Shown: positions 1 to 5,895 of the stretch, piece after piece
Layout of the letters: each line of letters starts with the position of its first letter
How positions within the stretch are numbered: the stretch's first letter is position 1
Source: Planctomycetales bacterium
GTDB lineage: Bacteria > Planctomycetota > Planctomycetia > Pirellulales > Thermoguttaceae
DNA length: 5,895 nt
Direction: 5' to 3'
NCBI GenBank assembly: GCA_007122045.1
Contig: SKJM01000335.1
Span: forward strand, 1-5,895
The notes under the pieces: generated by a model
Told to the model about the DNA's origin: nothing
Database searches by the model: none
The model's input: only the letters and a program-made list of their open reading frames with translations
Position numbers and translations under genes: made by a program

Positions 1-1
1 G

Positions 2-79
2 GCCGAGCCCGAGGCGTGGCGCATCATCAGCGTCCAGTTCCACAAGGAATGGGAGCGGCTGTGGGAACGGTCGCCGTGA
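2..79 (+). CDS. C-terminal end of an unidentified protein (5' truncated)
   Basis: The frame starting at base 2 is open from the window edge to a TGA at 77-79 and gives 25 residues ending FHKEWERLWERSP. Nearly every third codon position is G or C, as in the neighbouring genes, which supports real coding. The tail is rich in Trp, Glu and Arg and looks like a terminal amphipathic helix. The gene starts outside the window, so no function can be given. It converges on pntB; the two stop codons are 171 bases apart and both lie in the arms of an inverted repeat. Too little is visible to exclude a chance open frame. Confidence 0.5.
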   Translation, partial: AEPEAWRIISVQFHKEWERLWERSP

Positions 80-250
80 CCGGATGATCCATGACGATGT
101 AGGGTGGTGACAAGCAAGCCAAGAGCCTGGTGGGACTTCGGTCGCTCGGCCGGGCCTGCTTCCATCGCACGACGTGCAAACCAGCCAGGCGTGGCTTGCG
201 CAGTCCCACCAAGGACTTGCGCGCCCTCGTCCCTGCATGAATCATCCGGG

Positions 251-252
<2 letters not shown>
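77..252. repeat. Palindromic intergenic element with about 17-base inverted ends
   Basis: The left end reads TGACCGGATGATCCATG (77-93). The reverse complement of the right end (235/236-252) reads TGACCCGGATGATTCATG, so the two match except for one substitution and one inserted C. The ends cover the TGA of the upstream gene and most of the TGA of pntB. Inside are further paired arms: TGGTGGGACT (128-137) with AGTCCCACCA (202-211), GCAAGCCA (114-121) with TGGCTTGC (192-199), and a small hairpin GCAC-GAC-GTGC (167-177). No protein-coding gene is supported here. It could be a small non-autonomous mobile repeat or a bidirectional transcription terminator between convergent genes. I see no clear target-site duplication or T-tract. 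Confidence 0.6.
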
Positions 253-1666
<1,414 letters not shown>

Positions 1667-1678
1667 AACAATGAAGCC

Positions 1679-1773
1679 GCGACCGTGGGGCGCGGGGCGT
1701 TTGGGCGACCGCTGGTCGCCGGGTGTTCGGAGCGACCGTTGGTCGCCGTGTTGTGGGCGCGACCACCGGTCGC
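1679..1773. repeat. 27-base-period array of GCGACC-NNN-GGTCGC palindromes
   Basis: Three perfect 15-base palindromes GCGACC-NNN-GGTCGC start at 1705, 1732 and 1759, exactly 27 bases apart, with middle triplets GCT, GTT and ACC. The first extends to a 7-base stem (1704-1720). A degenerate fourth copy, GCGACCGTGGGGCGC, lies at 1679-1693. The 12-base spacers between copies (CGGGTGTTCGGA and CGTGTTGTGGGC) share only part of their sequence, so the stems are the conserved part. The array fills most of the gap between pntA2 and pntB, starting 4 bases after the pntA2 stop codon, and would form a row of short hairpins in the pnt mRNA. It resembles REP-type intergenic palindromes; an effect on mRNA stability or on PntA to PntB ratio is inference. 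Confidence 0.8.
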
Positions 1774-1777
1774 GGTC

Positions 1778-2134
1778 TTATTCGTGGGGGCGTTTGCGTC
1801 GGAACATTTCCAACATGCGGTTGGTCACGAGGAATCCGCCCACGACGTTGATCGTGGCCAGGATGACGGCCAGCGTGCCCAGGACGGCCACGGCCGTTTG
1901 GTTTTCGTGTCCGGCCGCCAGCAGCGCCCCGACCAGCGTGATGCCGGAAATGGCGTTGCTGCCCGACATCAGCGGCGTATGCAGCGTGGGCGGAATCTTG
2001 GTGATGATTTCGAAGCCCACGAAGATGGCCAGCACGAAGATCGTAAGGGCGGCCAGCAGGGGCAGTGCTTCCGGCTGGTCAGCGGCCCCCTGCCCGGCCT
2101 CGGCCGCGAGCAGGATCAGGGAGTTTGCGGTCAT
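1778..2134 (-). CDS. pntA2: NAD(P) transhydrogenase alpha-2 subunit PntA2 (PntAB)
   Basis: This small membrane subunit of the three-subunit transhydrogenase corresponds to the C-terminal membrane part of E. coli PntA. It has 118 residues: a short Ala/Gln-rich N-terminus, then three hydrophobic helices at about 25-46, 52-74 and 80-104, and a basic C-terminal tail (FRRKRPHE). The family signature PPTLHTPLMSGSNAISG covers residues 48-64, with the conserved His52 that in related enzymes is assigned to the proton path. I chose the ATG at 2134 because it overlaps the pntA1 stop as ATGA and is preceded by GAGGAG at good spacing. An upstream in-frame start at 2197 would add 21 residues lying wholly within the pntA1 coding sequence. 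Translational coupling to pntA1 is likely. The stop is followed almost directly by the palindrome array. Confidence 0.94.
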   Translation of the reverse strand: MTANSLILLAAEAGQGAADQPEALPLLAALTIFVLAIFVGFEIITKIPPTLHTPLMSGSNAISGITLVGALLAAGHENQTAVAVLGTLAVILATINVVGGFLVTNRMLEMFRRKRPHE

Positions 2135-3324
2135 GGGGAAGTCTCCTCGGGATCGGCGCCGCCCGTGGACGGCGGCTGAAGGCCCAGCAGTTCGCACACC
2201 CGCGGGTGAACGACCTTTCCGTCGCGGGCAACGAGCGTATCGCGGGTAATTTCGTCGGTGAGGTCGAGGTTCAGTTGGCCGTCCGAAAGCAGATGCAGCA
2301 GGAACGTCGTGATGTTCTTCGCGTACATCTGACTGGCATGATAGGGAACTTCGGCGGGAAGGTTCGTCGGCCCCAGGATGGTCACGTTCCCTTCGGTTAC
2401 CGTTTTTCCGGGCTGGGTCAGCTCGCAGTTGCCCCCCCGCTCGGCGGCCAGGTCGACCACGACGGAACCGACCGGCATACCGGCGACCATTTCCTTGGTC
2501 AGCAGGGTAGGCGCCTTTTTGCCGGGCACCGCAGCGGTGGTGACCACCAGGTCGGTTTCGGCGAGGACCCGGGCCATCATTTCACGTTGTTTGCGGTAGA
2601 ACTCCTCGTCCATCTGCCGGGCGTAACCGCCTTGGTCTTCGGCGCCGGCGGCGTCGAGTTCGAACTCGACGAACTTGGCGCCCAGGCTTTGCACCTGCTC
2701 CTTCACAGCGGAGCGGACATCGTAGGCCGAGACCACGGCGCCGAGCCGCCGGGCCGTGGCAATGGCTTGCAGCCCGGCTACCCCCGCCCCGATGATGAAG
2801 ACCCTGGCCGGCGAGAGGGTTCCCGCCGCCGTCATGAGCATGGGGAACATTTTGGGTAAGGCGATAGCCCCCAGCAGGACCGCCCGGTAGCCCGCCACGG
2901 TGGCCATGGCCGACAGCACGTCCATGCTTTGGGCGCGGGTGATGCGGGGCATCAGCTCGAGGGCGAACAGGGTGACGCCTGTGTCGGCCACCGGGCGGGC
3001 GGCCCCGGGTTCGCCCAGCGGATCGGCCATGCCGATCACAACCTGGCCCGGGCGCAAGCGTTCCAGGTCGGCCACGCCGGCTTCCGGGTTGGCCCCGGCG
3101 GCGCGGACGCTCAGGAGGACATCGGCCGCGAACACGTCCTTGCGATCCTGCGCCATTTGGGCGCCTTTTGCGGCGTACTGATCGTCCGGATAGCCGGCAA
3201 GGCTCCCGGCGCCCTGCTGAACGACTACGTCGACTCCGGCCTTGGCCAGGGATGGCAGAGCGGCCGGTACCAGCGCAACTCGGCGCTCGCCGGGGAACGA
3301 TTCCTTCAGCACTCCAACAATCAT
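2131..3324 (-). CDS. pntA1: NAD(P) transhydrogenase alpha-1 subunit PntA1 (PntAA), NAD(H)-binding
   Basis: PntA1 is the soluble NAD(H)-binding component that docks on the membrane subunits and passes hydride to NADP+ bound by PntB. It has 397 residues, a usual length for separate alpha-1 subunits. The N-terminal half begins VGVLKESFPGERRVALVP (3-20), typical of the alanine dehydrogenase/PntA family. RITRAQSMDVLSAM (127-140) contains Arg127, Gln132, Asp135 and Ser138, matching by position the nicotinamide-contacting RQD loop described for Rhodospirillum rubrum. The Rossmann motif GAGVAG is at 179-184 with Asp202 placed to bind the adenosine ribose. The mobile loop QGGYAR (231-236), TTAAVPGKKAP (262-272) and DLAAERGGNCELT (291-303) follow. 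The ATG at 3324 gives the standard N-terminus; the upstream GGCGGCAG is at best a weak ribosome-binding site. It is the first gene of the operon and overlaps pntA2 by four bases. Confidence 0.97.
   Translation of the reverse strand: MIVGVLKESFPGERRVALVPAALPSLAKAGVDVVVQQGAGSLAGYPDDQYAAKGAQMAQDRKDVFAADVLLSVRAAGANPEAGVADLERLRPGQVVIGMADPLGEPGAARPVADTGVTLFALELMPRITRAQSMDVLSAMATVAGYRAVLLGAIALPKMFPMLMTAAGTLSPARVFIIGAGVAGLQAIATARRLGAVVSAYDVRSAVKEQVQSLGAKFVEFELDAAGAEDQGGYARQMDEEFYRKQREMMARVLAETDLVVTTAAVPGKKAPTLLTKEMVAGMPVGSVVVDLAAERGGNCELTQPGKTVTEGNVTILGPTNLPAEVPYHASQMYAKNITTFLLHLLSDGQLNLDLTDEITRDTLVARDGKVVHPRVCELLGLQPPSTGGADPEETSP
2143..2148 (-). promoter_or_regulatory. Ribosome-binding site of pntA2
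   Basis: On the minus strand GAGGAG lies 8 bases before the ATG at 2134, inside the last codons of pntA1. With the ATGA overlap it decides the pntA2 start and suggests coupled translation, giving matched amounts of the two alpha subunits. Confidence 0.75.
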
Positions 3325-3375
3325 GCTCTGCCGCCGTGGTTCGTCGTGAGGGTGGGTCCTTTTGGTTGGATGGGC

Positions 3376-3404
3376 ATTATTGCACAGTGCTCGCCCGACG
3401 AAAA
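3376..3404 (-). promoter_or_regulatory. Candidate promoter of the pnt operon
   Basis: On the minus strand TTTTCG (3399-3404) and AATAAT (3376-3381) are separated by exactly 17 bases. The -10 element matches TATAAT at five of six positions; the -35 element is weak (three of six). Transcription would start near 3369, giving a leader of about 45 bases before the pntA1 ATG. The call rests on sequence match and position only. Confidence 0.45.
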
Positions 3405-3491
3405 CCCCTTCCGAAAAATTGAGGACACGCGCGAATGCCTATCAAACCGATAAACTACTGTCGGGCAGCCGGGGAAGAGCCGACACCAAGT

Positions 3492-3550
3492 GTGGAATAG
3501 AGGCTTCCAGGCTGTCGATTTGCCGATGACAGGCTGGAAGCCTATCCCAC
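3492..3550. repeat. 59-base imperfect inverted repeat with GTGG(A/G)ATAG ends
   Basis: The arms GGCTTCCAGGCTGTC (3502-3516) and GACAGGCTGGAAGCC (3528-3542) pair at 14 of 15 positions around an 11-base loop. The pairing continues outward as GTGGAATAG (3492-3500) with CTATCCCAC (3542-3550), with one mismatch and a two-base bulge on the left. It is not coding and lies upstream of the rplM promoter. I recall repeats ending in this GGCTTCCAGCCTG core scattered through planctomycete genomes; that is memory, not a search. It could act as a mobile repeat or as an RNA hairpin between divergent operons. Confidence 0.75.
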
Positions 3551-3578
3551 GATCTTCAGAAATTCGGTGGGGGACGGC

Positions 3579-3607
3579 TTGCCAAGCCCCGCGGCCGGGG
3601 TTAAATT
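3579..3607 (+). promoter_or_regulatory. Candidate promoter of rplM-rpsI
   Basis: TTGCCA (3579-3584, five of six to TTGACA) and TAAATT (3602-3607, four of six to TATAAT) are 17 bases apart. Transcription would begin near 3614, about 62 bases before the rplM ATG. The spacer contains the imperfect palindrome CCCCGCGGCCGGGG (3587-3600), which could be a protein-binding site or mere GC bias. Confidence 0.5.
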
Positions 3608-3675
3608 ATGGGTTTGCCACGCTTGCCCGGGCCGGAGTCCGGGTGAATCGAGACTTTCCGCAGAGACACGGGACA

Positions 3676-4125
3676 ATGCAGTCAACGAAAACGTACATGG
3701 CCAAACCCGGCGACATCGAGGCCAAGTGGTGGCTGGTCGACGGGACGGATCAAGTGGTCGGCCGGCTGGCCAGCGACATTGCGATGCGCCTGATGGGCAA
3801 GCATCGGCCCACGTACACTCCCCACCTCGACACCGGCGACTTCGTCATCGTGGTTAACGCGGATAAGGTAGCCTTCACCGGCAAGAAGTGGCAACAAAAG
3901 AGCTACACCTGGTACACCGGCTATCCGGGCCTCCGTAGCGAGACGGCCGCGCGCCGCTTCGAACGACGGCCGGAACTGATCCTCCGCGAAGCCGTCCGGC
4001 GAATGCTCCCGAAGAACAAGCTCGGCCGGAAGATGCTCTCAAAACTGAAAATCTACGTCGGCAGCCAACACCCGCACCAAGCGCAGTTGCCCGAACCGAT
4101 CGAACTCGGATCGAAACGAAAATAG
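3676..4125 (+). CDS. rplM: 50S ribosomal protein L13 (uL13)
   Basis: L13 is an early-assembling protein of the large ribosomal subunit that binds 23S rRNA. The product is 149 residues, slightly longer than the 142 of E. coli. It shows KTYMAKPGDIEAKWWLVD (5-22), VGRLASDIAMRLMGKH (28-43), YTPHLDTGDFVIVVNADKV (47-65), the segment YTGYPGLRSE (80-89), and LPKNKLGRKMLSKLKIYVG (111-129) before QHPHQAQ (131-137). I chose the ATG at 3676 because KTYMAKPG then aligns with the E. coli start MKTFTAKP. The frame is open back to a GTG at 3490, but that stretch runs through the inverted repeat and the promoter. A start at the Met of MAKPG (3697) is possible but less likely. No strong Shine-Dalgarno sequence is visible. 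It is followed by rpsI after 59 bases, the conserved bacterial pair. Confidence 0.97.
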   Translation: MQSTKTYMAKPGDIEAKWWLVDGTDQVVGRLASDIAMRLMGKHRPTYTPHLDTGDFVIVVNADKVAFTGKKWQQKSYTWYTGYPGLRSETAARRFERRPELILREAVRRMLPKNKLGRKMLSKLKIYVGSQHPHQAQLPEPIELGSKRK

Positions 4126-4184
4126 CAAGTTCCATCCCCCCCGGCAGGGTGGTAGCCGCAGGAAAAACCCATCGAGACCTATCC

Positions 4185-4583
4185 ATGACCACGGCCACAC
4201 AGGATTTTTTGGGCACCGGCCGCCGCAAGAGTTCGGTCGCCCGAGTGCGCGTTCGAGCCGGTGACGGCAAAGTTGCCATCAACGATCGCTCTTTGGAGGC
4301 GTTCTTCCCCAACCTTCAGCAGCAGAACGCCGTCATGGCCCCGCTGGAACAGACCGGTGTGCGCGAGCGGGTCGACGTGTTGGTTCGCGTCGACGGCGGC
4401 GGCATTACCGGCCAGGCCGACGCCTGCAAGCTGGGCATTGCCCGGGCGCTGAAACGCTTCGACTCGGAACTGGAGCACGCGCTGCGCGACAGCGGGCTGT
4501 TGACCCGCGACGGCCGCATGAAAGAGCGGAAGAAGTACGGGCTTCGCGGCGCCCGCCGTGGAACCCAGTTCTCCAAGCGGTAG
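4185..4583 (+). CDS. rpsI: 30S ribosomal protein S9 (uS9)
   Basis: S9 is a small-subunit protein whose C-terminal tail reaches the P-site tRNA in the ribosome. The product is 132 residues (E. coli: 130). It has the N-terminal signature GTGRRKSSVARVRV (10-23), the central VDGGGITGQADACKLGIARAL (69-89, one of the clearest S9 signatures) and the basic tail KKYGLRGARRGTQFSKR (116-132), ending in the universal SKR. The ATG at 4185 gives the normal N-terminus; the frame is open back to a GTG at 4149, but nothing there is conserved in the family. No good Shine-Dalgarno sequence precedes it, only GCAGGAAAAA about 20 bases upstream. It follows rplM and is very likely co-transcribed with it. Confidence 0.97.
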   Translation: MTTATQDFLGTGRRKSSVARVRVRAGDGKVAINDRSLEAFFPNLQQQNAVMAPLEQTGVRERVDVLVRVDGGGITGQADACKLGIARALKRFDSELEHALRDSGLLTRDGRMKERKKYGLRGARRGTQFSKR

Positions 4584-4615
4584 CGGCCGGCGGACCCTGG
4601 CCCGCCGAACATCCT

Positions 4616-4623
4616 GGGAAGGG
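4616..4623 (+). promoter_or_regulatory. Ribosome-binding site of the S41 protease gene
   Basis: GGGAAGGG ends 7 bases before the ATG at 4631. It supports this start over the overlapping out-of-frame ATG at 4626, which is too close to the site and opens a frame without family features. Confidence 0.6.
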
Positions 4624-4630
4624 CCATGCC

Positions 4631-5895
4631 ATGCCTCATCGGAACCTCATCGTGTTGCTGGTCGCGTCGGTGGCGGCCATCGTGTGCCACCAGCGGGTCG
4701 AGACCAACCGTTACGGGCGGGTCCTGGTCGAGGCGATGGGCCAGATCGAGCGGCGGTACGTCGAGCCGATCGGCACCGGCGAGCTGTTCGAGGGGGCCAT
4801 GGAGGGCATGGTCCGGCGGCTCAACGACCCCTATTCCCAGTTCGTCACCGCGCGCGAACTCCAGCAGTTCAACGAGTCGCTCCAGAAAGAATTCGGCGGG
4901 GTGGGCATGGAGGTCTCCCAAGATCCGAAAACCCGGCAGCTCCGCGTCGTCGCCCCGCTGTACGGAACGCCGGCCTATGAAGCCCGAATCCGCGCCGGCG
5001 ACCGCATCCTGCGGATCGAAGGGCGCGGCACGCACGGGCTGTCGCTGGCCGACGCGGTCCGCCTAATGCGAGGCAGGCCCGGCACGACCGTCACGCTCCA
5101 GGTGCTACACGCCGGCCAGTCGGAGCCGGTGGAGTTGACCCTCCGCCGCCGGCGAATCCCCATCGACACCGTGCTGGGCGACACCCGCAATCCCGACGGC
5201 ACCTGGAACTTCACCATCGAGGGCCACCCGGAGGTCGGCTACGCGCGAGTCAATGCCTTTTCGCCCGAAACGGCCGACCACCTGCGAAGGGTGCTCGAAG
5301 TGCTGCTCGACGGGGAGATGCAGAAGCTGGTGCTCGACCTGCGTGACGATCCGGGCGGACTGCTCGACGCCGCGGTCCATCTGTCGGACCTGTTTTTGCG
5401 CGAGGGCCTGATCGTCTCGGTGCGTCGTCGCGACGGTTCGGAAAGCTATTTCGCCCGCCCACGCGGCACCTTGCCCGACTTCCCTATGGTCGACCTGGTG
5501 AACCAGCACAGCGCGAGCGCCAGCGAAATCGTCGCCGCTTGCCTGAAGGACCACGGGCGGGCAAAGATTGCCGGGCAGCGTACCTATGGAAAGGGCACCG
5601 TTCAGCAGGTGCTCGACCTCGAGGGCGGGCAGGGGGCGCTGAAACTCACCACGGCCAGCTATTGGCGGCCCAGCGGGCAGAACATCAACCGCCATGTCGA
5701 CTCGACCAAGGAGGATGACTGGGGCGTGCGCCCCAGCCCCAGCTTGGAGGTCCAACTCGAGGGCGAAGAGTACGCCCAGCTTCGCGCCTGGCGGCTGCGC
5801 CGCGGCATCCCCCGCGAAAACGACGCCGTGCCCGACAATGAAGAACCCGCCGACTTCGTCGACCGCCAGCTCCAGCGCGCGGTCGAATATCTGCA
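4631..5895 (+). CDS. S41 family C-terminal processing peptidase with PDZ domain (3' truncated)
   Basis: This is a CtpA/Prc-type serine protease, a family that trims or degrades proteins from their C-termini in the periplasm or at the membrane. The reading frame has 421 complete codons and no stop before the window ends; the family is usually about 400-550 residues, so most of it is here. A hydrophobic N-terminal segment (NLIVLLVASVAAIV, 5-18) is a likely signal peptide or anchor. A helical region reaches about residue 85, a PDZ domain spans about 88-172 (FGGVGMEV, IRAGDRILRIEG), and the protease core begins near 200 with LVLDLRDDPGGLLDAA (233-248). In HSASASEIVAACLKD (293-307) the catalytic Ser is 296 and Asp307 is 11 residues on; Lys321 in TYGKGTVQ is 25 residues on. 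These spacings match Ser430, Asp441 and Lys455 of E. coli Prc. It starts 47 bases after rpsI, so shared transcription is plausible. The exact subfamily is unclear. Confidence 0.93.
   Translation, partial: MPHRNLIVLLVASVAAIVCHQRVETNRYGRVLVEAMGQIERRYVEPIGTGELFEGAMEGMVRRLNDPYSQFVTARELQQFNESLQKEFGGVGMEVSQDPKTRQLRVVAPLYGTPAYEARIRAGDRILRIEGRGTHGLSLADAVRLMRGRPGTTVTLQVLHAGQSEPVELTLRRRRIPIDTVLGDTRNPDGTWNFTIEGHPEVGYARVNAFSPETADHLRRVLEVLLDGEMQKLVLDLRDDPGGLLDAAVHLSDLFLREGLIVSVRRRDGSESYFARPRGTLPDFPMVDLVNQHSASASEIVAACLKDHGRAKIAGQRTYGKGTVQQVLDLEGGQGALKLTTASYWRPSGQNINRHVDSTKEDDWGVRPSPSLEVQLEGEEYAQLRAWRLRRGIPRENDAVPDNEEPADFVDRQLQRAVEYL

Larger units (their letters stand above)
3325..3675. other. Divergent intergenic region between pntA1 and rplM
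   Basis: These 351 bases separate the divergent pnt and rplM-rpsI operons, and no convincing protein-coding gene lies in them. They hold a candidate pnt promoter (3376-3404), an imperfect inverted repeat (3492-3550), a candidate rplM promoter (3579-3607) and a GC-rich rplM leader with a possible hairpin (CCCGG 3626-3630 with CCGGG 3639-3643). The segment 3405-3490 contains a short A/T-rich patch but nothing I can name. Confidence 0.8.

Noticed and set aside
1679..1773. CRISPR-like array
   Set aside because: The repeats are only 15 bases with 12-base gaps, far too short for CRISPR repeats and spacers, and there are no cas genes in view.
3419..3455. Extra plus-strand promoter TTGAGG...GATAAA upstream of the inverted repeat
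   Set aside because: The spacing is about 24 bases, too long for a sigma-70 type promoter, and a better-spaced candidate lies nearer to rplM.
3490..3675. A 62-residue N-terminal extension of L13 from a GTG at 3490
   Set aside because: It would translate the inverted repeat and the candidate promoter, and no such extension is known to me in L13. The ATG at 3676 aligns with the family start.
4589..4606. Intrinsic terminator after rpsI (GGCGG...CCGCC)
   Set aside because: It is a five-base stem with an eight-base loop and no following T-tract, and could arise by chance in GC-rich sequence.
4673..4690. Lipoprotein signal (Cys19) in the S41 protease
   Set aside because: The residues before Cys19 are Ala-Ile-Val, which lack the small residue expected just before a lipobox Cys, so an ordinary signal peptide or anchor is more likely.
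4558..5066. Two plus-strand frames starting at 4558 and 4626 over the start of the protease gene
   Set aside because: Both are frame-shifted readings of the protease N-terminal region. The frame from 4631 carries the hydrophobic segment, PDZ domain and catalytic residues.
5105..5755. Minus-strand frame of 216 codons opposite the S41 protease
   Set aside because: The plus-strand frame here contains the full S41 catalytic motifs. The antisense product has no recognisable features.

Overview
The window carries ordinary housekeeping genes in GC-rich bacterial DNA with a strong preference for G or C at third codon positions. The ribosomal proteins point to a planctomycete, probably of the Pirellulales type: L13 has an N-terminal extension and a YTGYPGLRSE segment, and S9 ends in KYGLRGARRGTQFSKR. 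The split transhydrogenase genes, several starts without a clear Shine-Dalgarno sequence and the abundance of intergenic inverted repeats fit this. The placement rests on remembered sequence features, not on a search.

Layout from left to right. Bases 2-79 (+) are the last 25 codons of an unidentified gene. Bases 80-250 are a non-coding, highly palindromic segment whose ends form a near-perfect inverted repeat running into the stop codons of both converging genes. Bases 251-3324 (-) are a three-gene pnt operon, read pntA1, pntA2, pntB, which encodes the proton-translocating NAD(P) transhydrogenase in its three-subunit form. pntA1 and pntA2 overlap by ATGA. pntA2 and pntB are separated by 111 bases containing three perfect palindromes at an exact 27-base period. 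Bases 3325-3675 are a divergent intergenic region with a candidate promoter for each side and a 59-base imperfect inverted repeat between them. Bases 3676-4583 (+) are rplM and rpsI (ribosomal proteins L13 and S9). From 4631 (+) to the end runs an S41 C-terminal processing protease with a PDZ domain. It has its catalytic Ser, Lys and Asp and is cut by the window edge after 421 codons.

How the genes work: PntA1, PntA2 and PntB assemble in the cytoplasmic membrane and use the proton-motive force to move hydride from NADH to NADP+, supplying NADPH. L13 and S9 are a classic co-transcribed ribosomal pair. The protease, probably exported or membrane-anchored, lies close behind rpsI and may share its transcript. 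I see no new multi-gene system. The unusual content is the three different non-coding palindromic structures, one in each main intergenic space of the left half.
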